This document shows, piece after piece, positions 27,265-36,970 of a stretch of 64,000 nucleotides of DNA. This DNA is from Algoriphagus sp. GTDB lineage: Bacteria > Bacteroidota > Bacteroidia > Cytophagales > Cyclobacteriaceae. The stretch is taken from the NCBI RefSeq assembly GCF_024305035.1, contig NZ_JAMWZB010000002.1, positions 45,404 to 109,403 of the forward strand. Direction: 5' to 3'. Positions within the stretch are counted from its first letter, which is position 1, and each line of letters opens with the position of its first letter. The notes under the pieces were generated by a model. That model ran no database searches and was not told the DNA's origin. It was given only the letters and a program-made list of their open reading frames with translations. The position numbers and the translations under genes are program-made.

Positions 27265-27446
27265 TAAAATAAAAACAAGCTGAACTGAGGTCTTATTTTT
27301 GGGTTTAGGTTTGCCTAAATGGCATGAATTCAGAAAATTACTTGTTTCCATGACTTGGGGTGGGGAATAGTCCTAGGGGTTCTTATCGGTAGTGAATGGG
27401 AATAAGATTTTCAGTTTTGCATGAAAGTTTTAACTATCAATTGATC

Positions 27447-29174
27447 ATGAATGAAAGTTTTGTAATCGGCTTGGATTTTGGCTCTGATTCTGTTCGTGCA
27501 GTGTTAGTAGATTCCAAAAATGGGCAAATATTGGCAAGTGAAGTGTATTGGTATCCTAGGTGGAAGAAAGGGGCGTATTGCGATCCTAAAATCAATCAAT
27601 TCAGGCAACATCCCTCAGACCATTTGGAGGGCTTAGAGTATACGATCAAGGCAATTTTGACTCAATCAGGAGTAAATCCTACTACTGTAAAGGCTATTTG
27701 TGTAGATACTACCGGATCCTCACCCATGGCGGTGGATCAACAAGGGGAGTCACTTGCCTTTCATCCTGAATTTGCAGAGAATCCAAATGCAATGATGATT
27801 CTTTGGAAAGATCATACAGCAATTGCAGAGGCTGAGCAGATCAATGAGTTGGCTAAGAATTGGGGAGGAGAAGATTTTACGAAGTATGAGGGAGGCATTT
27901 ATTCTTCAGAGTGGTTTTGGGCAAAGATTCTACACGTCATTCGTGAAGATGAATGCGTGAAAAATACTGCCTATTCTTGGATGGAGCATTGTGATTATAT
28001 TACTTCTCAATTAATAGGTTGTAAGGACTTGCATAAGCTTAAGCGGAGCAGGTGTGCAGCAGGACATAAGGCCATGTGGCATGAATCATGGGGAGGGTTG
28101 CCCGATAAGGCTTTTTTGGGTACGCTAGACCCTTATCTGTCGGACTTAAAAGAAAGGTTATATACCCAAACCTATACGTCTGATTTTGCAGCAGGTAGGC
28201 TCGGGACTGAATGGGCTGAGAAATTGGGTCTTTCTACGGATGTGGTCGTTTCCGTTGGGACATTTGACGCGCATGCCGGAGCCGTTGGTGGACAAATCGC
28301 AGAAGGTACCCTGATTAAGGTAATGGGGACATCGACTTGCGATATCATGATTGCTGATAAAGCTAAACTTGGAAATCAGCTGATCTCAGGGATTTGTGGT
28401 CAAGTGGATGGGTCTGTAATTCCGGGTGCAATCGGATTGGAAGCTGGACAATCGGGATTTGGGGATGTTTTGGCTTGGTTTAAAGATCTTCTTTTGAAGC
28501 CTTCTATTGAATTAATCGAACAAAGTAAAAGCCTGAATGAGCAACAGAAAACCAAGCTGAAAAGAGAGCTTGAGGATCAAATCTTAGTTAAGTTATCAAA
28601 GGAAGCCATGGCTCTACCCGTTTCAGAATCTAAAATAGTTTCTTTGGATTGGATCAATGGACGTAGAACTCCCGATGCGAATCAATCTTTGAAAGGTGCA
28701 ATTCGAAATTTGACCATGGGTACCAATGCCGCTCAGGTATTCAAGTCTTTGGTTGAGTCCATCTGTTTTGGTTCCAAAACTATTGTGGATCGTTTTCGCC
28801 AGGAAGGCGTAGCAGTCAATGCCGTCATCGGCTTAGGTGGAGTGGCTAAAAAATCACCTTTAGTGATGCAAACCTTGGCTGATGTTCTCAATATGCCCAT
28901 CAAAGCAGCAAGTTCTGAACAGGCACCAGCTTTGGGTGCTGCCATGTATGCCTCTGTGGCAGCGGGAATTCACCCTTCGATTCAAGTGGCTATTTCTACC
29001 ATGGGTTCAGGCTATGATCAAATTTATGAACCTATCCCCAGTCACGTAAGAATCTATCAAAAACGCTATGAGGAATATGTAAGCTTTGGTCAATTTATAG
29101 AAATGGGGAAAGTTCCACGCACCTCAAACACGTTGAAAAATCTACCCAAATTAGAAGAAGATGTCTCTATTTAA
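27447..29174 (+). CDS. araB: Ribulokinase
   Basis: A 575-aa FGGY-family kinase phosphorylating L-ribulose to L-ribulose 5-phosphate. I use ATG 27447 (MNESFVIGLDFGSDSVRAVLVD), where the family N-terminal ATPase motif begins immediately; a frame opening at 27396 adds 17 residues without family character. Visible motifs are DTTGSSPMAVDQ (about 97-108), a substrate-loop region WMEHCDYI, VGTFDAHAGAVGGQIAEGTLIKVMGTSTCD (about 282-311) and the C-terminal GGVAKKSPLVMQTLADVL. The stop overlaps the araD start by 14 bp, indicating coupling. Confidence 0.96.
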   Translation: MNESFVIGLDFGSDSVRAVLVDSKNGQILASEVYWYPRWKKGAYCDPKINQFRQHPSDHLEGLEYTIKAILTQSGVNPTTVKAICVDTTGSSPMAVDQQGESLAFHPEFAENPNAMMILWKDHTAIAEAEQINELAKNWGGEDFTKYEGGIYSSEWFWAKILHVIREDECVKNTAYSWMEHCDYITSQLIGCKDLHKLKRSRCAAGHKAMWHESWGGLPDKAFLGTLDPYLSDLKERLYTQTYTSDFAAGRLGTEWAEKLGLSTDVVVSVGTFDAHAGAVGGQIAEGTLIKVMGTSTCDIMIADKAKLGNQLISGICGQVDGSVIPGAIGLEAGQSGFGDVLAWFKDLLLKPSIELIEQSKSLNEQQKTKLKRELEDQILVKLSKEAMALPVSESKIVSLDWINGRRTPDANQSLKGAIRNLTMGTNAAQVFKSLVESICFGSKTIVDRFRQEGVAVNAVIGLGGVAKKSPLVMQTLADVLNMPIKAASSEQAPALGAAMYASVAAGIHPSIQVAISTMGSGYDQIYEPIPSHVRIYQKRYEEYVSFGQFIEMGKVPRTSNTLKNLPKLEEDVSI

Positions 29175-29865
29175 TACCCTCAAGGAGGAATGCTTTGAAG
29201 CCAACATGCTATTGCCGAAGCTAAACTTAGTTATTTATACCTTTGGTAATGTCAGTGTGGTAGATCGAAATCAAGGAGTTTTTGCCATCAAGCCCAGTGG
29301 CGTTCCCTATGAGGTCTTAAAACCTGCCGATATCGTCCTTGTCGATTTTGAAGGCCAGGTAATTGAAAGTCAACTGCGCCCCTCTTCGGATACCAAGACT
29401 CATGCTTTTTTGTACCAACATTGGGAAAAAATTGGAGGCATTTGTCATACCCATTCCACTTATGCAGTGGCTTGGGCACAGGCTTTACGGGACATTCCAA
29501 TTTTGGGAACTACCCATGCAGATCATTTGACAGCCGATATCCCTTGCGCTCCACCCATGGCAGATGACTTAATTCAAGGAGACTATGAACACAATACCGG
29601 CCAACAAATTTTAGATTGCTTTTCTGCAAAGGAGCTTAATCCCGAAGAAGTGGAAATGGTTTTAGTGGGGAATCATGGACCCTTTACTTGGGGAAAGGAT
29701 GCCCACAAAGCAGTGTACAATAGTGGGGTTTTGGAAGAACTGGCTAAAATGGCCCACCTGACTCTTCAACTAAATCCTCATGCTTCAAGGCTAAAAGATT
29801 CATTAATCAAAAAACACTTCGAACGGAAACACGGCAAGGATGCCTATTACGGTCAAGGATGCTAA
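29161..29865 (+). CDS. araD: L-ribulose-5-phosphate 4-epimerase
   Basis: A 234-aa class II aldolase/epimerase that turns L-ribulose 5-phosphate into D-xylulose 5-phosphate, feeding the pentose phosphate pathway. Zinc ligands are H96 and H98 (CHTHSTYA) and H172 (GNHGPFTWG); phosphate- and substrate-binding segments GNVSVVDR and SSDTKTH are present at about 29-36 and 75-81. Length matches E. coli AraD (231 aa). It overlaps araB by 14 bp and precedes galM by 11 bp, so araB, araD and galM form one operon under operator 5. Confidence 0.96.
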   Translation: MSLFNTLKEECFEANMLLPKLNLVIYTFGNVSVVDRNQGVFAIKPSGVPYEVLKPADIVLVDFEGQVIESQLRPSSDTKTHAFLYQHWEKIGGICHTHSTYAVAWAQALRDIPILGTTHADHLTADIPCAPPMADDLIQGDYEHNTGQQILDCFSAKELNPEEVEMVLVGNHGPFTWGKDAHKAVYNSGVLEELAKMAHLTLQLNPHASRLKDSLIKKHFERKHGKDAYYGQGC

Positions 29866-29876
29866 AACAATAGGAT

Positions 29877-31028
29877 ATGATACGATTTAAAAGTTCAAGT
29901 TTGACTTATGTCTGGGTGGTGGGGATCTATCTGATTTTAGCTTGTAAGCCTGGTCAAGAAGAAAAAAACACGATGAAGGAGGAAGAAATTAACTTTTCTG
30001 TACAGGTAGAGGAAGTACTGATTGGGGGCAAGAAGGCCCAGCTGTTTCATCTGGATAATGGAAACGGAATGCAAGTAGAAATCTCCAGTTTTGGTGGAAT
30101 AATTACTCAGTTAAAAGTTCCAGATAAGAAGGGTAACTCAGAAAATATTGTACTCGGATATGAGCATATCGAAGAATACGATACCAATGATTATTATTTC
30201 GGTGCGGCAATAGGAAGGTTTGGAAATCGGATTGCGAAAGGTCAGTTTGAATTAGATGGGGTCAATTACCAATTGGCGACCAATGATGGAAACAACCACC
30301 TTCATGGAGGACTTTTGGGTTTTAACCGGGTGATTTGGGATGCCGAACTGATTGAAAACGAAAAATCAGTTATGGTCAAAATGTACTATGAAAGTCCCGA
30401 TGGAGAAGAAGGGTATCCTGGCACACTAAAGACTACGCTTACTTTTGAATTGAGGGAGGATAACAAATTAATTCTGGATTTTACAGCCACAACAGACAAA
30501 CCTACCCTCGCTAATCTTACCCATCATAGTTATTTTAACCTAAGTGGTATGAAGGAAACTATTTTAGATCATGAATTGATTATCAATGCTTCACACTATA
30601 CCCCGGTCGATGATGAATTAATTCCCACCGGAGAATTGAAGGCTGTTGCTGATACACCTTTTGATTTTACCTCATCGCATGCAATTGGGGAGCGAATTGA
30701 CAAGGTTTCAGGAGGATATGATCATAATTTTGTAGTCAAAAGGGCACATTCCAAGGAATTGGTTAAAATGGCTGAGTTGTATCATCAAGGATCTGGAAGA
30801 GTAATGGAACTGTATGCTGATTCACCAGCGGTCCAATTCTACTCCGGTAATTTCCTGGATGGAAAGGTAAGCGTGGATGGAGTAAGATATGATCAATATA
30901 TGGGCTTATGCATGGAGCCCCAGACCTTTCCAAATGCTCCCAATGAACCTTCATTTCCATCAGCTCGATTAAATCCGGGTGAAATATATGCTCATCAAAT
31001 CCAATATCATTTTAAAATAAAAGAATGA
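29877..31028 (+). CDS. galM: Aldose 1-epimerase (mutarotase), exported lipoprotein
   Basis: A 383-aa GalM-family protein interconverting alpha and beta anomers of sugars. An N-terminal signal ends in LILAC (Cys about 23), so it is a lipoprotein of the periplasmic side. Family motifs include SSFGGIITQLKVPDKKG, GRFGNRIAKGQFELDG, NDGNNHLHGGLLGFNRVIW (first active-site His), LTHHSYFNLSG (His) and EPQTFPNAPN (catalytic Glu region). It is the third gene of the araBD operon; mutarotation of arabinose released outside the cytoplasm would assist uptake and AraA, which prefers one anomer. No clear terminator follows. Confidence 0.92.
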   Translation: MIRFKSSSLTYVWVVGIYLILACKPGQEEKNTMKEEEINFSVQVEEVLIGGKKAQLFHLDNGNGMQVEISSFGGIITQLKVPDKKGNSENIVLGYEHIEEYDTNDYYFGAAIGRFGNRIAKGQFELDGVNYQLATNDGNNHLHGGLLGFNRVIWDAELIENEKSVMVKMYYESPDGEEGYPGTLKTTLTFELREDNKLILDFTATTDKPTLANLTHHSYFNLSGMKETILDHELIINASHYTPVDDELIPTGELKAVADTPFDFTSSHAIGERIDKVSGGYDHNFVVKRAHSKELVKMAELYHQGSGRVMELYADSPAVQFYSGNFLDGKVSVDGVRYDQYMGLCMEPQTFPNAPNEPSFPSARLNPGEIYAHQIQYHFKIKE

Positions 31029-31499
31029 TGATTGGATTTTAATTGAGCAAATGGGAAGACGTCTAAATTTGACCGAAGGCCAGACAGGCAAGATCTATCA
31101 ATTACAGCCGCCTTCTAATGTTAGGGCAAGACTAGACCCAAGCGCGAGTTAAGAACCCAAACCCATTAGTCTGATCTAGAGGATTTCGAATCAAGACATG
31201 ATTTTGGGATTGGGCTTAATGAACATGCCTGAGCGCCTTCAAGTCCCATGTAGATCGTACATCCTTGAACTGAACAAGCTTATCAATCAGGCATGAATAG
31301 CTCCAAAATGCACCTCATTTGGCTCATGATAAAATTCAATTGCAAACCCATGGAGGGTAAAAAGCCGCTTTTGATTCCAAGCTGGTTTTTGTAATTTGAA
31401 TTAAAGTGTTTTGAAGTACACCTAACTTGAGATCCAAAGGCGGAATAGCGATTAAACTTTTTGTTGTAAATGCAGTCTAACTGAGGTAATAGACTTACT
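31029..31499. other. Non-coding or degenerate gap
   Basis: A 471-bp stretch between galM and the serine hydrolase. Both strands have only short frames interrupted by stops. One minus-strand frame at 31283-31534 and several plus-strand pieces (for example a 32-codon frame near 31190) have some protein-like composition, which suggests a decayed gene or mobile element, but I cannot assign a family. No hairpin terminator or promoter stands out. Confidence 0.4.
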
Positions 31500-32600
31500 A
31501 TGAAGTATTCCCTATTTTTAGTGGTGACTTTCATTCTCTTTTCCTGTGAAATGTTTGATCAGGAAATCAGGAGTTCGTCCGATGGACAGTCCCTGTATTT
31601 TCCTCCGATTAATTCTCAGGAGTGGGAACGTATTTCTCCTTCCGAATTAAATTGGAACCAATCCCAAATGGATGATTTATTGGAGTTTTTAGAAGGAAAT
31701 CATACCCGAGCATTTATCATCTTAAAAGATGGCAAAATCGTTGTGGAAGAGTATTTCGGGAATACCATCTTGGGAACAGCTCCTTTTGATCAAAATTCCC
31801 AATGGTATTGGGCATCTGCCGGAAAAACACTCACCGCCACCTTAGTGGGCATAGCCCAAGAAAATGGATTAATCCACCTTGAAAACCCAACCGCTAACTA
31901 TCTGGGTAGTGGTTGGACTAGCCTAGCTCCAGAAAAAGAACAGTTGATCACGGTAAAAAACCAATTGACCATGACTACTGGTCTAGCTTATGCCATTCCT
32001 GATCTCAATTGTACCCTCCCAGCTTGTCTAAACTATAAATCTGATGCTGGCCAAGAATGGTTTTATCACAATGCCCCCTACACTCTGCTAGAAAAAGTCA
32101 TTGAACAGGCCTCAGGAGAAACCTTAAATGAATACACCCATCTAACCCTTGAATCTAAGATTGGTATGAATGGACAATGGATAGCACAAGGTTTTAATAC
32201 GGTGTATTGGAGTACGGCCCGGGATATGGCGCGGTTTGGACTTTTGATTCTCAACAAGGGACAATGGAACAAAACAGTGGTGTTATCCGATCAGAATTAT
32301 TACCAACAAATGATTTCCAGTTCTCAGGACTTAAACCCTTCTTATGGCTATTTATGGTGGCTAAATGGGAAAGAATCAATTGTTTTTCCGGGGAATCCTA
32401 AATCTTTTGCCATGCCATTATCAGACTTTGCCCCCATTGATTTATTTGCGGGAATGGGTAAAAATGGTCAATTTGTGGAGGTTGTGCCCAGTCAGAATCT
32501 GGTACTCATCAGAATGGGAGAAGCTCCGGATGATGGACTGGTACCCATTTTATTTCATAACCAAATGTGGGAAAAATTAAGTAGGGTAATGGATAAATGA
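31500..32600 (+). CDS. Serine hydrolase (class C beta-lactamase / penicillin-binding-like), lipoprotein
   Basis: A 366-aa exported protein with lipobox LFSC (Cys about 16). The beta-lactamase-superfamily fold shows the nucleophile tetrad SAGK (S106, K109) in WYWASAGKTLTATLVG and the Tyr motif YHN (Y189, N191), followed by GMNGQW and a STARDMARFGLLILNKG helix typical of the family. The third motif appears as NGQF near the C-terminus and is not a clear KTG. Family members include esterases, D-aminopeptidases and beta-lactamases; the true substrate is unknown. It stands alone, 470 bp from the arabinose operon. Confidence 0.85.
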   Translation: MKYSLFLVVTFILFSCEMFDQEIRSSSDGQSLYFPPINSQEWERISPSELNWNQSQMDDLLEFLEGNHTRAFIILKDGKIVVEEYFGNTILGTAPFDQNSQWYWASAGKTLTATLVGIAQENGLIHLENPTANYLGSGWTSLAPEKEQLITVKNQLTMTTGLAYAIPDLNCTLPACLNYKSDAGQEWFYHNAPYTLLEKVIEQASGETLNEYTHLTLESKIGMNGQWIAQGFNTVYWSTARDMARFGLLILNKGQWNKTVVLSDQNYYQQMISSSQDLNPSYGYLWWLNGKESIVFPGNPKSFAMPLSDFAPIDLFAGMGKNGQFVEVVPSQNLVLIRMGEAPDDGLVPILFHNQMWEKLSRVMDK

Positions 32601-32784
32601 GGATGAATTTTTACCCAGATAAGGCTAAAATGCTTTCTTTAGTAATTTTTTTGATGCAGGAAATTTCCTTGTTTGAGATCCTCGATTTTTCGGAATAAAG
32701 GTTCGATACCATGATTGGTTTTTAGGGTAATTGGAAGTATTTGATGTATTTTAGTATTTTTCAATTGATCTGTATTTATCGTTA

Positions 32785-33198
32785 ATGAGCAATAAAGAAG
32801 TAGTAGCTGCCTTTCTAAAGGCTACAAATCAAAGGGACTGGGATCAGGTTTTGGCTTTGGTTGATGAGGATTTTGTCAGGCATAGTTCTTCTGAGCCAAA
32901 AGAGGTAAAAACAAACCTTGGCCTAGTTCAATTTCATCGAAAAGAATTAGAGACCTTCCCAGATCTCAAGGAAACCCTTGTTTTTAGTATTCAAGAAGGG
33001 GATTTGGTTGCCGCTAGAATCCATTTTTCAGGAACCCAATCAGGACCTCTATTGAACTTCCCGCCTTCGGGTAAACGATTATCAGCGGACTTCAATTGTT
33101 TTTTTCGTTTGGTGGATGGAAAAATTAAGGAAAGTTGGGTGGAGTATGACAATCTGAATGGCCTAATTCAATTGGGACATTATCATTTAGATACTTAG
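32785..33198 (+). CDS. SnoaL-like / nuclear-transport-factor-2 fold protein
   Basis: A 137-aa cytoplasmic protein of the SnoaL-like ester cyclase group (cystatin-like alpha+beta barrel). The N-terminal helix and motif NKEVVAAFLKATNQRDWDQV LALVDEDF, the central FHRKELETFPDLKETLVF, and FSGTQSGPLLNFPPSGKRLS followed by FFRLVDGKIKESWVEYD are all family-typical. Members range from polyketide cyclases to binding proteins of unknown role, and no active-site assignment is safe here. It is a single gene with no clear operon partner; ATG at 32785. Confidence 0.8.
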   Translation: MSNKEVVAAFLKATNQRDWDQVLALVDEDFVRHSSSEPKEVKTNLGLVQFHRKELETFPDLKETLVFSIQEGDLVAARIHFSGTQSGPLLNFPPSGKRLSADFNCFFRLVDGKIKESWVEYDNLNGLIQLGHYHLDT

Positions 33199-33358
33199 AA
33201 AAACCAGATGATCACCAAAAGTTATTTATTTGATTTCCAAAATGGTAAGATTGTTTTTCTACTATTCAGACCTAAACTTCTACCTTATACAGTAATTTTG
33301 GTAAGTAGGGAAGGGAGCGAAGCGGAGATTGATCTTAAGGATTAAACTATATCAGGAT

Positions 33359-33823
33359 ATGAAGATTAAAGAATTGAAAAAAAGAACAGGCCCTGATCAA
33401 AATGAGAAACTGATGAAGGCTTTCGTTCAATTTGATAACCTATTGGGCGAGTTGAAGAAAAAGGATCTTTCTGAAGATACTGTCCTTTTAATTAATCAGG
33501 GAGTTGATCAAATAAATTCGTTTTCGGAATCTGAAAAAGAGCTCATAAAACGGATTGCTAAAATCCAAACCGGTATTTTGAGCCAGGTAGAGAAAATACA
33601 TAAGGTGGTGGTTAAAAATCACTACCGAAACCTGTGGATGGCCTTAGGAATGGCATCATTCGGGCTGCCACTTGGGGTCGCGTTTGGAATGAGTCTCGGG
33701 AATATGGCATTTTTGGGTATAGGCTTGCCTATCGGAATGGCTATTGGTATAGCTGTTGGCTCAGGTATGGATAAGAAGGCAAGTGAAGAAGGGAGACAGA
33801 TTGACTTGGAAATTACCCACTAA
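33359..33823 (+). CDS. Uncharacterised protein with C-terminal glycine-rich membrane hairpin
   Basis: A 154-aa protein of unknown family. I use ATG 33359 (MKIKELKKRTGPDQNEK); a TTG ten codons upstream is less likely. Residues about 1-90 are charged and helical, probably coiled coil. Residues about 95-140 hold two short hydrophobic, glycine-rich helices (GMASFGLPLGVAFGMSLG and FLGIGLPIGMAIGIAVGSG) with a GxxxG spacing that favours close helix packing, separated by only a few residues. The last ~15 residues are charged (KKASEEGRQIDLE). This suggests an inner-membrane hairpin with a cytoplasmic helical domain. Confidence 0.65.
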   Translation: MKIKELKKRTGPDQNEKLMKAFVQFDNLLGELKKKDLSEDTVLLINQGVDQINSFSESEKELIKRIAKIQTGILSQVEKIHKVVVKNHYRNLWMALGMASFGLPLGVAFGMSLGNMAFLGIGLPIGMAIGIAVGSGMDKKASEEGRQIDLEITH

Positions 33824-34360
33824 GTCCAGCATCTTTTTTACCTTAATCTTAACCTGCGGACCGGAACCCAAAGGGATTTTGGAGAGTTTTTGACTGGTTT
33901 TCTGGACAAGGGAAAGGGCCATTCTTGGGAGATTCCTCTGAAATAACCTAGTTCTTCTATCCTAATTCCTCTAGGATGTAAAACTAGACCAACCGTGAGA
34001 TTAACTCTTTCATCTAGACAGCCGCTCTTAACAGGAGTCAATAAAAGGTTTCAAGCGATGGCTGAAAGAAAAGGTAAAGCTTGGTACGCGGCCGTTCTGA
34101 GAGGTGTGTTGGATGGTTTCTCCTATCCCTGCTACTTAAATTTCTAATTCAAGGGTCCCTTACCAGAATTAATGGATGATTGTTTTTCTCTGTTTTTATT
34201 CTCTAAAATTTATGGATTGAAGCAGCCCTATCGTTTTTCCACTTAGAACTGATATTGCATTTGCCTCTAAACACTAATTCAGTTGCCGATTTTGATTTCT
34301 TGGCTATATTGGCAGAATTTAAAAGCCTATTTTATTTCATTGTAAATTTTCATTCGCTTT
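33824..34360. other. Gap without a recognisable gene
   Basis: 537 bp between the glycine-rich membrane protein and the histidine kinase. The sequence has moderate GC in 33840-34110 and AT-rich sequence beyond. Only short frames occur, including a ~29-codon plus-strand frame from about 34058 and a 67-codon minus-strand frame 33838-34041, neither of which resembles a known protein. The last ~150 bp is the likely promoter region of the kinase gene. Confidence 0.4.
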
Positions 34361-36307
34361 ATGACCGCAATTTTTGCGCTATTTCTTGTTGTTTTCCAGC
34401 AAAGTATTTCTGTGGTGGACAGTCTGAAAAATGAACTCAAGCAAGTAAACGAACCCAAAATCCAAGCCGAGCTCTACTATCAATTGGCCAGAGCAATTTA
34501 CGGATCAGACCAAAACAGTGCGATTGCCTATTCGGACTCTGCCTTGGTGATCGCCCTTGAAAATAATCTTACCAAGCTCCAAGGGAATGCATTAAATATC
34601 AGGGGAGTCGCTTTTCTGATCAAATCTGAATTTGATTCAGCAATGAAGAGTCATTTGCAGGCACTTGAGATCCGGGAGCAAATTCGTGACACCGTGGGTC
34701 TACTGGAGTCTCAGTTGAACATTGGGAATATTCTCTATCGAAGAGGGAATGCCCGGGAGGCGGCTGAACGCTACAGAACTGCGCTATACTATGCCCGGAT
34801 TTCAGAAAATCAACGCGGGCAAGGTCTCCTATTCAATAATCTGGGAAGCTATTTCAGGGATCTTTGGGCCGAAACAAAAGCTCGAACCGACCTGGATTCT
34901 GCCCAATATTATTTAACGGAAGCCCTCAGTATCAAAAGTTCCATGCGTGATTTTCGGGGTTCAATTAATACACTGAGTCAGCTGGCGCAATTGGCCCGAG
35001 AGGAAGGTGATTTTTCTAAGGCTAAGGAATTCCTGTCTGATGCGTTGGAGATTTCAGACGGACTTCAAGATCAGGAACTTCAGATTTCTCTTTTATCCGA
35101 ACTGGTGGATTTTAATCTGGAACTAGGCAATAATCACCAAGCTCTGGCCTACGCAAAAAAAGCTATGGAAATTGCTGAGGAAATGAATTCAAATTTCCAG
35201 ATCGCCTCTGTTTCAGGATTGTTAGCTAAGGCCTATGAGGAGAAGGGGGATTTTCCCAATGCGCTGCGCTTTTTCAAAAAGAAACTGGAAACTATACAGG
35301 AATTAAATTCGGATCGCAACAAGCAGATCACTGAAGATTTATTGATCAAATACGAGTCGGAGAAAAAGGAAATCGAAAATCAAGCCTTATTGGAGGAGCA
35401 AAAGTATTTAGATCTGAGCCTTCAGCGCAAGAATGAATTACTCCTTGCCGCCGGAATAATTTTATTAGGTTTAATCGGGGTATGGGCTTTTCAACGAATA
35501 AAAAACAAACAGCTTCAAGAAGCTCACCAAGAGACGACTGAGATCTTGAGTCAGCTTAAAGCCCAAAACCAAAAAATTGAAATCCAAACTCAGAAGCTGG
35601 AAGAGGCTAATCTGGCCCTAACCGAATCAAACCGAATCCGGGAGCGCCTCTTTTCGGTGCTCACCCATGATCTCAAAACGCCCATCACCTCCCTGCTAGG
35701 GATCTTAGGTATCTGGTCAGATAAAATGATCACCCAGGAGGAGTTTATGAAGCTTTTGCCCATGGTTTCTTCCCAAATCCACGGGGTTAATGAATTGATG
35801 GAAAACCTCCTGGAATGGGCTCAGGCTGAATTCGATTACAATGAGGTTGCGTTCCGGGAAGTGAATGTTCATGAATTGGCCGATCAAACCATGCAACAAC
35901 TTTCAACCTCCATAGGGGATAAGGATTTACATGTTGAAAATGAGTTGCCCGAAGATCTTAAGCTTAAAACAGATCGAAACCGGTTAAATTTTATTCTACG
36001 CAACCTATTGGCTAATGCCATCAAGTTTACTCCTGATGGAGGAAATGTTCGAATCCATCATTCCAGGGTAGATGGCGAATTGATCAGTGTGTCAGACACG
36101 GGCGTAGGGATGAGTTCTGATCAGGTAGAAATGCTGTTTTCAGGCAGAGTATCTTCCCAGTTAGGAACGCAAGGGGAAAAGGGCTCAGGGGTAGGTTTGT
36201 TGCTCTGTAAGGAATTTGCCTTAAGCTTGGGAGCGGATCTGCTTGTGGAAAGTAAAATTAATCAAGGGACCACTTTTTCGATCAAGTGGCCCAAGCCGTC
36301 CAGTTGA
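34361..36307 (+). CDS. TPR-containing sensor histidine kinase
   Basis: A 648-aa hybrid-free sensor kinase. After an N-terminal signal or membrane stretch (about 1-18) come about six TPR repeats (about 30-330, e.g. ALNIRGVAFLIKSEFDSAM), a single membrane helix at about 361-378 (LLAAGIILLGLIGVWAF), a coiled-coil linker (about 385-425), a HisKA domain with phospho-acceptor H436 (SVLTHDLKTPITSLLG), and a HATPase_c domain with N box NRLNFILRNLLANAIKFTP, G1 SDTGVGMSS and G2 GSGVGLLL. TPR repeats on the periplasmic side presumably sense protein or cell-envelope cues. No response regulator is nearby, so it is an orphan kinase. Confidence 0.93.
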   Translation: MTAIFALFLVVFQQSISVVDSLKNELKQVNEPKIQAELYYQLARAIYGSDQNSAIAYSDSALVIALENNLTKLQGNALNIRGVAFLIKSEFDSAMKSHLQALEIREQIRDTVGLLESQLNIGNILYRRGNAREAAERYRTALYYARISENQRGQGLLFNNLGSYFRDLWAETKARTDLDSAQYYLTEALSIKSSMRDFRGSINTLSQLAQLAREEGDFSKAKEFLSDALEISDGLQDQELQISLLSELVDFNLELGNNHQALAYAKKAMEIAEEMNSNFQIASVSGLLAKAYEEKGDFPNALRFFKKKLETIQELNSDRNKQITEDLLIKYESEKKEIENQALLEEQKYLDLSLQRKNELLLAAGIILLGLIGVWAFQRIKNKQLQEAHQETTEILSQLKAQNQKIEIQTQKLEEANLALTESNRIRERLFSVLTHDLKTPITSLLGILGIWSDKMITQEEFMKLLPMVSSQIHGVNELMENLLEWAQAEFDYNEVAFREVNVHELADQTMQQLSTSIGDKDLHVENELPEDLKLKTDRNRLNFILRNLLANAIKFTPDGGNVRIHHSRVDGELISVSDTGVGMSSDQVEMLFSGRVSSQLGTQGEKGSGVGLLLCKEFALSLGADLLVESKINQGTTFSIKWPKPSS

Positions 36308-36475
36308 TAAGCCCTAAGGTCTCTTTCTTAGCTAGTGAAGGGTCAGTTTCACTTTTTTCGAATGGGATACCAAAGCCTTTGTTAAAGGTTGACTCTAGGC
36401 CAGCAAAATTTTCCATTTAAACCTTAGTAAGAACCAAATAAGCGGTTGAGTTAATTTTTTAGAACTGCTTTACTT

Positions 36476-36491
36476 TAGTGTTTTTACACTA
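36476..36491. promoter_or_regulatory. TAGTGT-N4-ACACTA palindrome, possible operator
   Basis: Perfect 6-bp arms identical to the best AraR-like half-sites, but with a 4-bp instead of a 7-bp spacer, about 520 bp upstream of the second SusC start. The different spacing argues for another regulator or chance; AraR is less likely. Confidence 0.35.
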
Positions 36492-36947
36492 TTATTTTTT
36501 TATGAATAAAAACCTAGATGGAATTAATATTTTCTAAAAAATTTAACTGTTTAATTTAGGATAATATTTATTGTTTTTCATTATTATGTAGGCTTATAAT
36601 TTAATTTTAAGTTTTAAGGATAATGGTAGAATTTCGATATTGAATTTTTTACATTAATATTCATCTAGTACAATATTTATAGGGTAATTGGTCAAATATA
36701 ATTTCGGAAATATTACCTTTATTCTCTTTTAAATTCCTTTTTTTGAGCTTTTTAGGTTTTTTTTCAACAATTATTCAATCTCTGCAGAATTTATAATTCG
36801 AGTCTAGTTTAGGAGTTTTTTTTGTTCCATGGCTTTTTGTTTTATGTTATCAAAATGTTATAAATATTAACGCTATATAATTCACAATGCGCTAATCTAA
36901 AATTAAAGAGTAGGGCCGATGATTGATTTAACTTTGTTGCTGTTCAA

Positions 36948-36970
36948 GGCGGGAATGCACTTTTCTCGCC
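36948..36970 (+). promoter_or_regulatory. 5'-leader hairpin before the second SusC
   Basis: GGCGGGAA (36948-36955) pairs with TTCTCGCC (36963-36970) with one G-T pair and a 7-nt loop. It ends 40 bp before the start codon. There is no T-run, so it may affect translation or mRNA stability and is unlikely to be a terminator. Confidence 0.4.

Noticed and set aside
31283..31534. 83-codon minus-strand frame
   Set aside because: It crosses the start of the serine hydrolase gene and has no recognisable domain or start context.
36476..36491. Sixth AraR operator before the second susC
   Set aside because: The arms match but the spacer is 4 bp instead of 7 bp and the neighbouring genes are phosphoesterases; kept only as a possible operator of another regulator.
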